Part shown: piece by piece, positions 1 to 4,926 of the stretch
How the letters are laid out: each line of letters opens with the position of its first letter
Numbering within the stretch: position 1 is the first letter of the stretch
Assembly: GCA_003562535.1 (NCBI GenBank)
Contig: PWUP01000243.1
Location: forward strand, 1 to 6,595
Source: Gammaproteobacteria bacterium
GTDB lineage: Bacteria > Pseudomonadota > Gammaproteobacteria > Competibacterales > Competibacteraceae
Length of the DNA stretch: 6,595 bases
Direction: 5' to 3'
Notes under the pieces: generated by a model
Databases searched by the model: none
What the model was told of the DNA's origin: nothing
Seen by the model: the letters and a program-made list of their open reading frames with translations, nothing else
Program-made: the position numbers and the translations under genes

Positions 1-540
1 ATCTTCACGTCCACGAACATCATTAATGGCCTTTTCGACAGTAAGATTTTGCGACAACACGAATAAATCGGTGGTCATGATCCCACCGGCGGTGTCGGGA
101 TCGTATTTGAGCAGGGCTTCCCCCTCGCCTTGGCTTTCTTTATCCAGCAAGGCCATGAGGGTGTCACGCCGTTCTTCAGGTAAGTCACCGATCAGATCAG
201 CGAGATCATCCGGCGGCAGATGCTTGAACCCCTGGGTTAACTGCTCGGGGCTGGATTCCTGAACCACCTGTTTGCCCAGATCAGTGGGCAGTTGCCGAAA
301 GGCTTCAGCCGCCATCTCCTTGTCGGTAATCGTATGGAACACGTTCACCACATAGGCGGTCGGCAGTTCCTCAAGAACGGCGGCCATATCCGCAGGGTGA
401 ATCCGTGAGATCATATTTTCCAGAGACGTTTTGGCATTACGCAAATACAAACGATTGATCGTCTCAACCAGACGCTGTTTCTTGATGTCGTAAGCCGTAG
501 ACAGTGCTTGAGCGTTGGGATTTTCCGTATCGAGTTGCAT
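1..540 (-). CDS. mgtE: Magnesium transporter MgtE, N-terminal part (cut by window edge)
   Basis: MgtE is an inner-membrane Mg2+ channel whose cytosolic N domain and paired CBS domains sense Mg2+ and gate the pore. Only the first 180 residues are present; the gene continues past position 1 with no stop. Residues about 40-145 form the helical MgtE N domain, with repeated units such as HPADMAAVLEELP (48-60) and PPDDLADLIGDLP (109-121). The motif YDPDTAGGIMTTD (146-158), highly typical of the family at the junction to the first CBS domain, settles the assignment. The CBS domains, plug helix and membrane part lie outside the window. The start is the ATG at 540-538, preceded by AGGAGA (556-551 on this strand) at a 10-nt distance. 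The gene reads in the same direction as the DUF1622 gene and the ribB fusion but is separated from them by 129 nt, so it may have its own promoter. A perfect inverted repeat lies just upstream of the ribosome binding site. Confidence 0.93.
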   Translation of the reverse strand, partial: MQLDTENPNAQALSTAYDIKKQRLVETINRLYLRNAKTSLENMISRIHPADMAAVLEELPTAYVVNVFHTITDKEMAAEAFRQLPTDLGKQVVQESSPEQLTQGFKHLPPDDLADLIGDLPEERRDTLMALLDKESQGEGEALLKYDPDTAGGIMTTDLFVLSQNLTVEKAINDVRGRED

Positions 541-669
541 GGCGATGGGGTCTCCTGTGAGTTGTATGCCGGCACAATGGATTTATTCTCAATACAACTC
601 GACCATATTACGCTAAGTCTTCATCTTAATGTAATTACCCTGTAACAAAAAAAAGCCATGCAAACTGCT
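541..669. other. Intergenic region between mgtE and the DUF1622 gene
   Basis: These 129 nt separate two minus-strand genes. They hold the mgtE ribosome binding site (551-556), the dyad at 559-600, a short palindrome GTAATTAC (631-638) and a run of eight A (647-654), which reads as eight T on the minus strand. The only promoter-like pair seen for mgtE is TTACAT (634-629) and TAATAT (610-605) with an 18-nt spacer. Its -35 element is poor, so it is not listed as a promoter. I see no M-box type Mg2+ riboswitch and no open reading frame that looks genuine. Confidence 0.5.
559..600. repeat. Perfect 9-bp inverted repeat in the mgtE 5' region
   Basis: GAGTTGTAT (559-567) is matched by its exact reverse complement ATACAACTC (592-600) across a 24-nt spacer. 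In the mgtE transcript the inner end of the dyad would lie 2 nt from the AGGAGA ribosome binding site (556-551). The two arm centres are 33 bp apart, about three helical turns, which would suit a protein bound to one face of the DNA. It could equally form a long-loop RNA hairpin. A weak TAATAT -10-like hexamer lies just outside (610-605, minus strand). If that promoter is used, transcription would begin inside the outer arm and the dyad would act as DNA rather than RNA. The repeat itself is certain; its function is inference. Confidence 0.55.
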
Positions 670-1116
670 CTAATGTTTTGATTGATCTAATGGATTATCG
701 GTTTCTAAGTGTTTTTTTTCTTGACGTTTTAGCCATTTATCCCGCCGCTTCCAATCCCGCTCAGCGGCCTTCATTTCCTGCATCAGAAAATAATTCAATC
801 CGGTGCGGATCAATGCAATCGCGGCCAGTTTACCGATCTGTTCCCAACTCGGCGCGACGGCGGTAGCCAGAATGTCCGCCCCGAGCTGAAACTCCAGACC
901 CAAGGACAAATAGCGGGCTAGGGTTAAACGCACACGATGAAAACTGCCGCCATCTTGCCCCAGCATGACTTTGACACACCCCACGGCCGCCACCACCACA
1001 CCGACTCCGATAACGGCCGCCCCCATAATCTCTACAATCAACCGCAACCACTCGACGGCGGTGATAACATAATGCTCTGATTGATAAAATAAAGGGCTTA
1101 GTGTTCTGTCAGTCAT
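670..1116 (-). CDS. DUF1622 family inner-membrane protein
   Basis: A 148-residue membrane protein of unknown function that fits the DUF1622 family. The strongest evidence is the block from about residue 61 to 115: RVRLTLARYLSLGLEFQLGA, ADILATAVAPSWEQIGKLA, then an IRTGLNYFLMQEM stretch. I recognise this as the conserved core of that family. Hydrophobic segments are visible at about 24-51 and 95-113, with a less hydrophobic but probably membrane-associated helix at 67-88. The C-terminal tail (115-148) is rich in Lys, Arg and Glu and should be cytosolic. The start ATG (1116-1114) is 7 nt after the stop of the ribB fusion, with only a weak purine stretch (GAGACAG) before it, so translation is probably coupled to the upstream gene. 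No catalytic motif is visible and no function is proposed. Confidence 0.85.
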   Translation of the reverse strand: MTDRTLSPLFYQSEHYVITAVEWLRLIVEIMGAAVIGVGVVVAAVGCVKVMLGQDGGSFHRVRLTLARYLSLGLEFQLGADILATAVAPSWEQIGKLAAIALIRTGLNYFLMQEMKAAERDWKRRDKWLKRQEKKHLETDNPLDQSKH

Positions 1117-1123
1117 AACTGTC

Positions 1124-2239
1124 TCATTGGTTTGGTTGTCTGGCGAGGGCTGGCCGCATCGGTAAACTTTCGACGATGGTCAGCCCATAGCTTTCCAAGC
1201 CAGTGTAGTGCCAATTGCTATTGACCAACAGACGCATGCGCTGTACGCCTAGATCCACCAGAATTTGCGAACCTACACCGTTTTCGCGCCATTCACGCAC
1301 CCGCTCCGGCGTATCAGCAGACAAAGGTAGCGGTTTATCCCGATAGCTTAGGCTGATACCATGCGGGTCGCGCAGATAAACCAACACCCCCTTACCCGCA
1401 TCAGCAATCTGTTTTAAGGCCACTTGCAAGGCGTTTTCATCAGCGGGCGCGAACAGATCATCGAGCAACCGTTCATTGTGTACCCGCACTAAGATATCCG
1501 AGCCATCATCGACTTCGCCTTTAACCAATGCCAGATGTTCCAGCCCATCGGGTAATGACAGATACGTGTAAGCCGTCAGTTCACCATAAGGAGTCAGCAA
1601 AGATTTGCATTGGCGACACTCCACCAGCTTTTCTTTACGGCGTCGATGCCGGATCAAGTCAACAATGGATAGTACCGGCAAGTGATGCTCGGCGGCAAAT
1701 TCGCGCAATTCAGGTAGGCGCTTCAAACTCCCATCGTCGTTCACTAACTCGCAAATCACCCCGACTGGGGCTAATCCGGCCAAACGAGCGAGATCAACCG
1801 CCGCTTCGGTATGACCTGCCCGGCGCAAGACACCGCCAGGCCGCGCCATTAGGGGGAAAATATGTCCAGGACGGGCAAAATCAGCAGCGCAGGTTTGTGG
1901 GTCGGCTAAGGCTTGGATCGTCCGAGCACGATCCGCTGCGGAGATGCCCGTCGTGGTGTGATAACGGTAATCAACCGAGACTGTAAACGCCGTGGTGTGG
2001 GATTCGGTATTATTTTGCACCATCTGCGGTAGCTCTAACGCTTGGATGCGTTCTTCGGTCATGGGGACACAGATAATGCCACTGGTATAGCGAATCATGA
2101 AAGCCAGTTTATCTTCGCTGGCGTGTTCAGCCGCTAAGATTAAATCACCTTCATTTTCACGGGCTTCATCATCAACTACAACCACAAACTGGCCTTGGGC
2201 AATCGCAGCAATCGCTTGGTCTACACTGGTTATCGTCAT
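1124..2239 (-). CDS. ribBX: RibBA-type fusion: 3,4-dihydroxy-2-butanone 4-phosphate synthase with degenerate GTP cyclohydrolase II domain (RibBX)
   Basis: The N-terminal RibB domain (about 1-200) converts ribulose 5-phosphate to 3,4-dihydroxy-2-butanone 4-phosphate plus formate, a cytosolic step of riboflavin synthesis. Its motifs are intact: DDEARENEGDLI (23-34), TSGIICVPM (52-60), TTGISAADRARTI (96-108), the RPGHIFPL to AGHTEAAVDLARLAG block (123-155) and CELVNDDG (163-170). Residues about 205-371 follow the RibA fold, with RVHNERLLDDLF (252-263), GVGSQILVDLGV (321-332), and YGLTIVESLPM (351-361). The zinc-binding cysteine cluster of GTP cyclohydrolase II is missing, and the usual LRQEGRGIGL site reads YLRDPHGISL (288-297). 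GTP cyclohydrolase II activity is therefore unlikely. This matches the RibBX variant described in Proteobacteria; many pipelines would call it ribBA. A CX2C pair (208, 211) sits in the linker. The start has an in-frame TGA a short way upstream and no purine-rich ribosome binding site. No FMN riboswitch is visible in the leader. Confidence 0.93.
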   Translation of the reverse strand: MTITSVDQAIAAIAQGQFVVVVDDEARENEGDLILAAEHASEDKLAFMIRYTSGIICVPMTEERIQALELPQMVQNNTESHTTAFTVSVDYRYHTTTGISAADRARTIQALADPQTCAADFARPGHIFPLMARPGGVLRRAGHTEAAVDLARLAGLAPVGVICELVNDDGSLKRLPELREFAAEHHLPVLSIVDLIRHRRRKEKLVECRQCKSLLTPYGELTAYTYLSLPDGLEHLALVKGEVDDGSDILVRVHNERLLDDLFAPADENALQVALKQIADAGKGVLVYLRDPHGISLSYRDKPLPLSADTPERVREWRENGVGSQILVDLGVQRMRLLVNSNWHYTGLESYGLTIVESLPMRPALARQPNQ

Positions 2240-2242
2240 AGC

Positions 2243-2252
2243 AAAAGGAGGG
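2243..2252 (-). promoter_or_regulatory. Anti-Shine-Dalgarno-like tract before the ribBX start
   Basis: Read on the minus strand, this is CCCTCCTTTT, ending 3 nt before the ribBX ATG. A ribosome binding site should be purine-rich; this is instead the complement of one and resembles the CCUCCUU tail of 16S rRNA. On the plus strand the same bases form a perfect AAAAGGAGG, but no ATG or GTG follows at a usable distance, so I do not assign it to a plus-strand gene. In the mRNA it cannot pair with the anti-Shine-Dalgarno sequence. It could pair with purine-rich sequence elsewhere in the leader or coding region. The sequence is certain; any regulatory role is inference. Confidence 0.4.
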
Positions 2253-2268
2253 TGGTGGATAGGGGGTC

Positions 2269-2324
2269 AGCCGCATTATGCTACGGCTAAGCGCGGCTGT
2301 TCGCAAGGTGAAGGGGTGGCTTAG
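2269..2324. repeat. Nested and overlapping inverted repeats in the ribBX leader
   Basis: AGCCG (2269-2273) pairs with CGGCT (2284-2288) across a 10-nt loop. CTAAGC (2287-2292) pairs with GCTTAG (2319-2324) and encloses a further small GCG/CGC pair near 2293-2302. The two stems share positions 2287-2288, so both cannot be fully formed at once. All of this lies inside the predicted leader of about 100 nt of ribBX on the minus strand. None of the conserved blocks of the FMN (RFN) riboswitch is recognisable. The stems are short and could be chance. Confidence 0.3.
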
Positions 2325-2333
2325 GGCTATTTT

Positions 2334-2362
2334 TTGAATTTAAACTATAGGACGTTTATACT
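2334..2362 (+). promoter_or_regulatory. Predicted sigma70 promoter for the permease-metA unit
   Basis: TTGAAT (2334-2339) and TATACT (2357-2362) are separated by an ideal 17-nt spacer and match consensus at 4 of 6 and 5 of 6 positions. The expected start site, about 7 nt after the -10 box, is near 2369-2371. That is only 2-4 nt before the ATG at 2373, so the mRNA would be leaderless or nearly so. No Shine-Dalgarno sequence exists before that ATG, which agrees with this reading. Confidence 0.55.
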
Positions 2363-2371
2363 TTAACTCAA
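2344..2371 (-). promoter_or_regulatory. Predicted sigma70 promoter for ribBX (and the DUF1622 gene)
   Basis: On the minus strand, TTGAGT (2371-2366) and TATAGT (2349-2344) are separated by 16 nt. They match the sigma70 -35 and -10 consensus at 4 of 6 and 5 of 6 positions. Initiation would fall near 2337, giving a leader of about 98 nt before the ribBX ATG. The -35 hexamer overlaps the expected start site of the opposite promoter, and the two promoter cores overlap at 2344-2362. The prediction is by eye. Confidence 0.5.
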
Positions 2372-2372
2372 A

Positions 2373-3194
2373 ATGGACAAAATCATCGATTACACCTCCC
2401 CCCAATCCGCCCGCCCCCGCACCGCGCTGCGGGTCTACCAGATTGCGTTTAAAACCATTCTGGCCAAGGAAATTCACCGTTTTATCCGTATCTGGATGCA
2501 GACCTTATTGCCGCCGGTGATCACCATGAGTCTGTACTTCGTGATTTTCGGGGCATTGATTGGCAGTCGGATCGGGCCGATGGACGGCTATAACTATATG
2601 GAGTTCATCGCTCCTGGTCTGATTATGATGGCGGTGATCACTAACTCTTATCAGAATGTCGTGTCGTCGTTTTTCGGCGCTAAGTTTCAGCGCCATGTCG
2701 AAGAAGTGCTGGTTGCACCCATTCCCAACAGTGTCATCTTATTGGGCTTTATGGCCGGTGGTATGGTGCGGGGCTTGATTGTCGGTCTGCTGGTCACTGT
2801 GATTGCCTTATTGTTCACCCGTCTGGGTGTGCATAATCTGGCCGTCATGATCAGTGTGGTGGTGTTGACCTCGGCGTTGTTTTCCTTAGCCGGATTTCTT
2901 AACGCCTTGTTTGCCAAAACTTTCGATGATATTACTATCGTACCGACCTTTGTTTTAACCCCATTGACGTATCTTGGCGGAGTGTTTTACTCGATTTCCC
3001 TGCTGCCCGAATTCTGGCAATATGCCTCGCTGCTCAATCCGATTCTGTATATGGTCAATGCCTTTCGCTATGGCATTCTCGGATCGAGCGATATTGGTTT
3101 ATTACCGGCCTTCGCCCTGATTATCGGCTTTACGGTGGTACTGTTTAGCTTGAGTTTATACCTGCTGAATCGGGGCGTCGGCATCCGTAGCTGA
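2373..3194 (+). CDS. yadH: YadH-like ABC-2 type transporter permease
   Basis: A 273-residue inner-membrane permease of the ABC-2 family, very close in pattern to E. coli YadH. In E. coli YadH works with the ATPase YadG as a presumed exporter of unknown substrate. Matching blocks include AKEIHRFIRIWMQTLLPPVI (31-50), LIGSRIG (62-68), FFGAKFQRHVEEVLVAP (100-116), FAKTFDDITIVPTFVLTPLT (180-199) followed by YLGGVFYS, and LNPILYMVNAFRYGILG (221-237). The C-terminus RGVGIRS resembles the RGRGLRS end of YadH. Six membrane segments are visible at about 44-64, 76-92, 120-148, 155-180, 188-206 and 246-265. The N-terminus is about 20 residues longer than in E. coli YadH, but there is no other good in-frame start before RVYQIAFKTI (20-29). 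No Shine-Dalgarno precedes the ATG, and a strong promoter places the transcript start almost on it. No ABC ATPase gene is adjacent: upstream is divergent ribBX and downstream is metA. The ATPase partner must be encoded elsewhere. Confidence 0.9.
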   Translation: MDKIIDYTSPQSARPRTALRVYQIAFKTILAKEIHRFIRIWMQTLLPPVITMSLYFVIFGALIGSRIGPMDGYNYMEFIAPGLIMMAVITNSYQNVVSSFFGAKFQRHVEEVLVAPIPNSVILLGFMAGGMVRGLIVGLLVTVIALLFTRLGVHNLAVMISVVVLTSALFSLAGFLNALFAKTFDDITIVPTFVLTPLTYLGGVFYSISLLPEFWQYASLLNPILYMVNAFRYGILGSSDIGLLPAFALIIGFTVVLFSLSLYLLNRGVGIRS

Positions 3195-3197
3195 GGA
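3193..3197 (+). promoter_or_regulatory. Ribosome binding site of metA overlapping the permease stop codon
   Basis: GAGGA (3193-3197) lies 7 nt before the metA ATG at 3205 and overlaps the TGA stop of the permease gene (3192-3194). This supports the chosen metA start and implies that both genes are on one mRNA, with ribosomes ending the first gene on top of the second gene's binding site. Confidence 0.75.
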
Positions 3198-3204
3198 CTT
3201 TCCT

Positions 3205-4293
3205 ATGCCGCTTGTGGCGCACAGCCCGTTACCAACTTTCCAACGTTTAGCCCAGGAGGGCGAGGACGTGCTCGGCATCGAGCGCGCCCGCCAACAAGAC
3301 ATCCGCGAACTGCATATCGGGTTGCTGAATATGATGCCCGATGCCGCATTGGCTCCCACCGAGCGCCAGTTTCTGCGTCTGGTCGGGGCGTGTAATCGCA
3401 TTGTGCAGTTTTACATCCACCCGTTTACCTTTGATGTGATCCCGCGCAGCGAGCAGGCGGCTGACTATCTGCGCCGCTACTACGAGCCGTTCGAGCTTAT
3501 TGCCGAACAGGGTTTAGACGCACTGATCATCACCGGTGCCAATCCACAAAACAGTGATATTACCGCCGAACCGTTTTGGGAACCCCTGACAGCGGTTCTG
3601 GATTGGGCGCGGGAGAATGTCACCTCCACCCTGTGCGCCTGTTTGGCCACCCATGGCACCGTGCAGTATTTTCACGGTATTCAGCGCCAACCGTTGGGCG
3701 TTAAACGCTGGGGGGTGTATCCGCATCGGATTATGGATCGGACGCATCCGCTGGTGCGCAATATCAATACCCGTTTCGATGTCCCCCATTCGCGCTGGAA
3801 TGAGGTGTTTCGCCGCCAGCTTGACGAGGCAGGCATTGATACCTTAGTCGCCAGTGACACCGCAGGGGTACACCTAGCCGTTAGCCCCGATAGATTGCGC
3901 TTTATCTATTTCCAAGGCCATCCTGAATACGACCGCCACAGTTTGCTTAAAGAGTACAAACGTGAAGTGAGCCGCTATCTGCTGGGCGATATTGCCGATT
4001 ACCCGCCGGTTCCTGAGCGTTATTTCCAACCCACGGCACAGCCGATCTTAGATGATTTCCGTGAACAGGCTGAACGCCACCGTGAACCCGGTTTGCTCCA
4101 GTATTTTCCAGAAAAAGAACTGGTTCATCATGCGGATAATACTTGGTCGGATACCGGCAAAACGGTGGTCAACAACTGGATGGGGATCGTGTATCAGCTC
4201 ACCCACAGCGACCGGCGGATTCCATTCATGGCAGGTGTTGACCCTGAAGACCCGCTAGGATTGCGTCATCGTCGCCCTGAGCCGGAGTTGTAG
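3205..4293 (+). CDS. metA: MetA-type homoserine O-acyltransferase (probably O-succinyltransferase)
   Basis: This cytosolic enzyme activates homoserine by acylation from an acyl-CoA, the first committed step of methionine synthesis. The MetA fold, a glutamine-amidotransferase-like class, is clear: LHIGLLNMMPDAALAPTERQ (36-55), LIITGANP (107-114), VTSTLCACLATHG (139-151), RWGVYPHRI (168-176), VPHSRWNEV (193-201) and FQGHPEYD (236-243). By alignment with E. coli MetA the catalytic residues are Cys146, His239 and Glu241. Length is 362 residues against 309 in E. coli; part of the difference is a hydrophilic C-terminal tail ending in RHRRPEPEL. The position that separates succinyl-CoA users (Gly) from acetyl-CoA users (Glu) aligns by eye with Gln115, so acyl specificity is uncertain. 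The gene lies 10 nt behind the permease gene with a good ribosome binding site, and is followed by strong palindromes. Confidence 0.92.
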   Translation: MPLVAHSPLPTFQRLAQEGEDVLGIERARQQDIRELHIGLLNMMPDAALAPTERQFLRLVGACNRIVQFYIHPFTFDVIPRSEQAADYLRRYYEPFELIAEQGLDALIITGANPQNSDITAEPFWEPLTAVLDWARENVTSTLCACLATHGTVQYFHGIQRQPLGVKRWGVYPHRIMDRTHPLVRNINTRFDVPHSRWNEVFRRQLDEAGIDTLVASDTAGVHLAVSPDRLRFIYFQGHPEYDRHSLLKEYKREVSRYLLGDIADYPPVPERYFQPTAQPILDDFREQAERHREPGLLQYFPEKELVHHADNTWSDTGKTVVNNWMGIVYQLTHSDRRIPFMAGVDPEDPLGLRHRRPEPEL

Positions 4294-4308
4294 TCCTCAG
4301 CCTAGACG

Positions 4309-4376
4309 CCCTCTCCCTTTGGGAGAGGGTTGGGGTGAGGGGCTTTAGCCCTCTCCCCCATAAATGGGGGAGAGGG
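4309..4376. repeat. Double GC-rich palindrome (REP-like element) after metA
   Basis: Two perfect hairpins lie close together. The first is CCCTCTCCC (4309-4317), loop TTT, GGGAGAGGG (4321-4329). The second is CCCTCTCCCCCA (4349-4360), loop TAAA, TGGGGGAGAGGG (4365-4376). The linker contains GGGGTGAGGGG, and a third small stem GGGCT/AGCCC (4342-4346 and 4349-4353) is possible as an alternative. The left arms of both hairpins begin with the same CCCTCTCCC, so arms can also pair across units. This kind of sequence is familiar as a dispersed intergenic repeat in several Proteobacteria. It starts 15 nt after the metA stop and should block or stabilise the 3' end of that mRNA. No T-run follows, so it is not a standard intrinsic terminator. 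Confidence 0.8.
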
Positions 4377-4377
4377 G

Positions 4378-4513
4378 ACTGAATAATTACGAATGACGGA
4401 GTTGATTTAGATCTACGCGACTACCTGACTTGCATAAAATCGGCTATTGTGGGCAAATTAACGATTTGGTAAATTCGTCCACAAAGAATTGTCTGAACAG
4501 GACTGTGCCGATC
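4378..4513. other. Intergenic region upstream of pilV
   Basis: This AT-richer stretch lies between the palindromic element and pilV. It includes an in-frame upstream extension of pilV from the ATG at 4430, but that would put about 35 residues before the prepilin cleavage site, which is unusual. CAAAT-N5-ATTTG (4454-4468) is a weak dyad. Only poor promoter-like hexamers are seen, such as TTGCAT near 4430, and none deserves annotation. No sigma54 -24/-12 element is found. No fimT-like gene lies here. Confidence 0.4.
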
Positions 4514-4918
4514 ATGCCTAGCCATCTGTCAGGTTTCACCTTGCTGGAAGTTCTTGTCGCACTGGTTATTCTTGCCGTGGGTTTGCTCGGCGCGGCTGCA
4601 CTGCAGATTAACGCTTTGAGCAGCGCCCATTCAGCGTATCAGCGCAGCATTGCTAGCGTGATTGCCGTCGATGCGGGGGAACGCTTGTGGGTTGATCTCG
4701 CTAATGGTCAACTCAACGCAAATAAGGTTCAAACTCAGTGGCAAAAGTTTTGGCAGGATCGGTTAGACACTACCCTGCCTGATTTTAGCGGTAGCATAGC
4801 GTGTAACGACGATAATGTGTGCACCATCACCGTTATATGGTCTGAAACCCGTTTCCAAAACGAACCCCAGCAGACCTCATTCAGTTACCTAACTCGACTA
4901 CTGCCTAATCGTCTGTGA
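4514..4918 (+). CDS. pilV: Type IV pilus minor pilin, PilV-like
   Basis: A minor pilin predicted to enter the inner membrane by its N-terminal helix, be cleaved and methylated by prepilin peptidase PilD, and join the tip or priming complex of the type IV pilus. With the ATG at 4514 the leader is MPSHLSG, cleaved before FTLLEVLVALVILAVGLLG, and Glu5 of the mature protein is present. The pattern FTLLEVLVAL...GLLG is typical of PilV. The protein has 134 residues. A short soluble domain follows, containing a CX5C pair in ACNDDNVC that could form a disulfide. Upstream AGGAC (4499-4503) sits 10 nt before this ATG. Longer in-frame starts exist at GTG 4505 and ATG 4430, but the latter would give an unusually long, uncharacteristic leader. 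It is the first gene of a tightly packed operon: the next gene begins within a few nucleotides of its stop. Confidence 0.87.
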   Translation: MPSHLSGFTLLEVLVALVILAVGLLGAAALQINALSSAHSAYQRSIASVIAVDAGERLWVDLANGQLNANKVQTQWQKFWQDRLDTTLPDFSGSIACNDDNVCTITVIWSETRFQNEPQQTSFSYLTRLLPNRL

Positions 4919-4926
4919 GAATGCCC

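Noticed and set aside
26..262. Plus-strand open frame of 78 codons
   Set aside because: It lies antisense to mgtE, whose protein has clear family motifs; the plus-strand product is low-complexity Ser/Arg-rich and resembles no protein.
644..672. Weak terminator after the DUF1622 gene on the minus strand
   Set aside because: A short AGAGC/GCTTT pairing is followed by eight T on the minus strand, but the stem is only about five pairs with few GC pairs and a large loop, so it is not called a terminator.
1528..1986. Plus-strand open frame of 152 codons
   Set aside because: It is antisense to the ribB fusion, whose conserved motifs cover the same DNA; the product has no recognisable domain.
2097..2324. 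Plus-strand frame near the AAAAGGAGG at 2243
   Set aside because: It starts inside ribBX on the opposite strand, and the strong Shine-Dalgarno-like tract lies inside it, not in front of it. The next ATG (2278) is too far from the tract.
2240..2343. FMN riboswitch in the ribBX leader
   Set aside because: None of the conserved RFN element blocks is visible in the leader, and the leader is short for that element.
3514..3847. Open frames of 91 (minus) and 76 (plus) codons inside metA
   Set aside because: Both are shadows of metA in other frames; metA covers this stretch with catalytic and conserved residues.
4454..4468. CAAAT-N5-ATTTG dyad before pilV
   Set aside because: The arms are only five AT-rich bases, expected by chance in this composition, and no promoter is positioned relative to it.
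4430..4513. N-terminal extension of PilV from ATG 4430
   Set aside because: It would put about 35 residues, including uncharged and Cys-containing sequence, before the prepilin cleavage site; no ribosome binding site supports it, and ATG 4514 gives a normal leader length.
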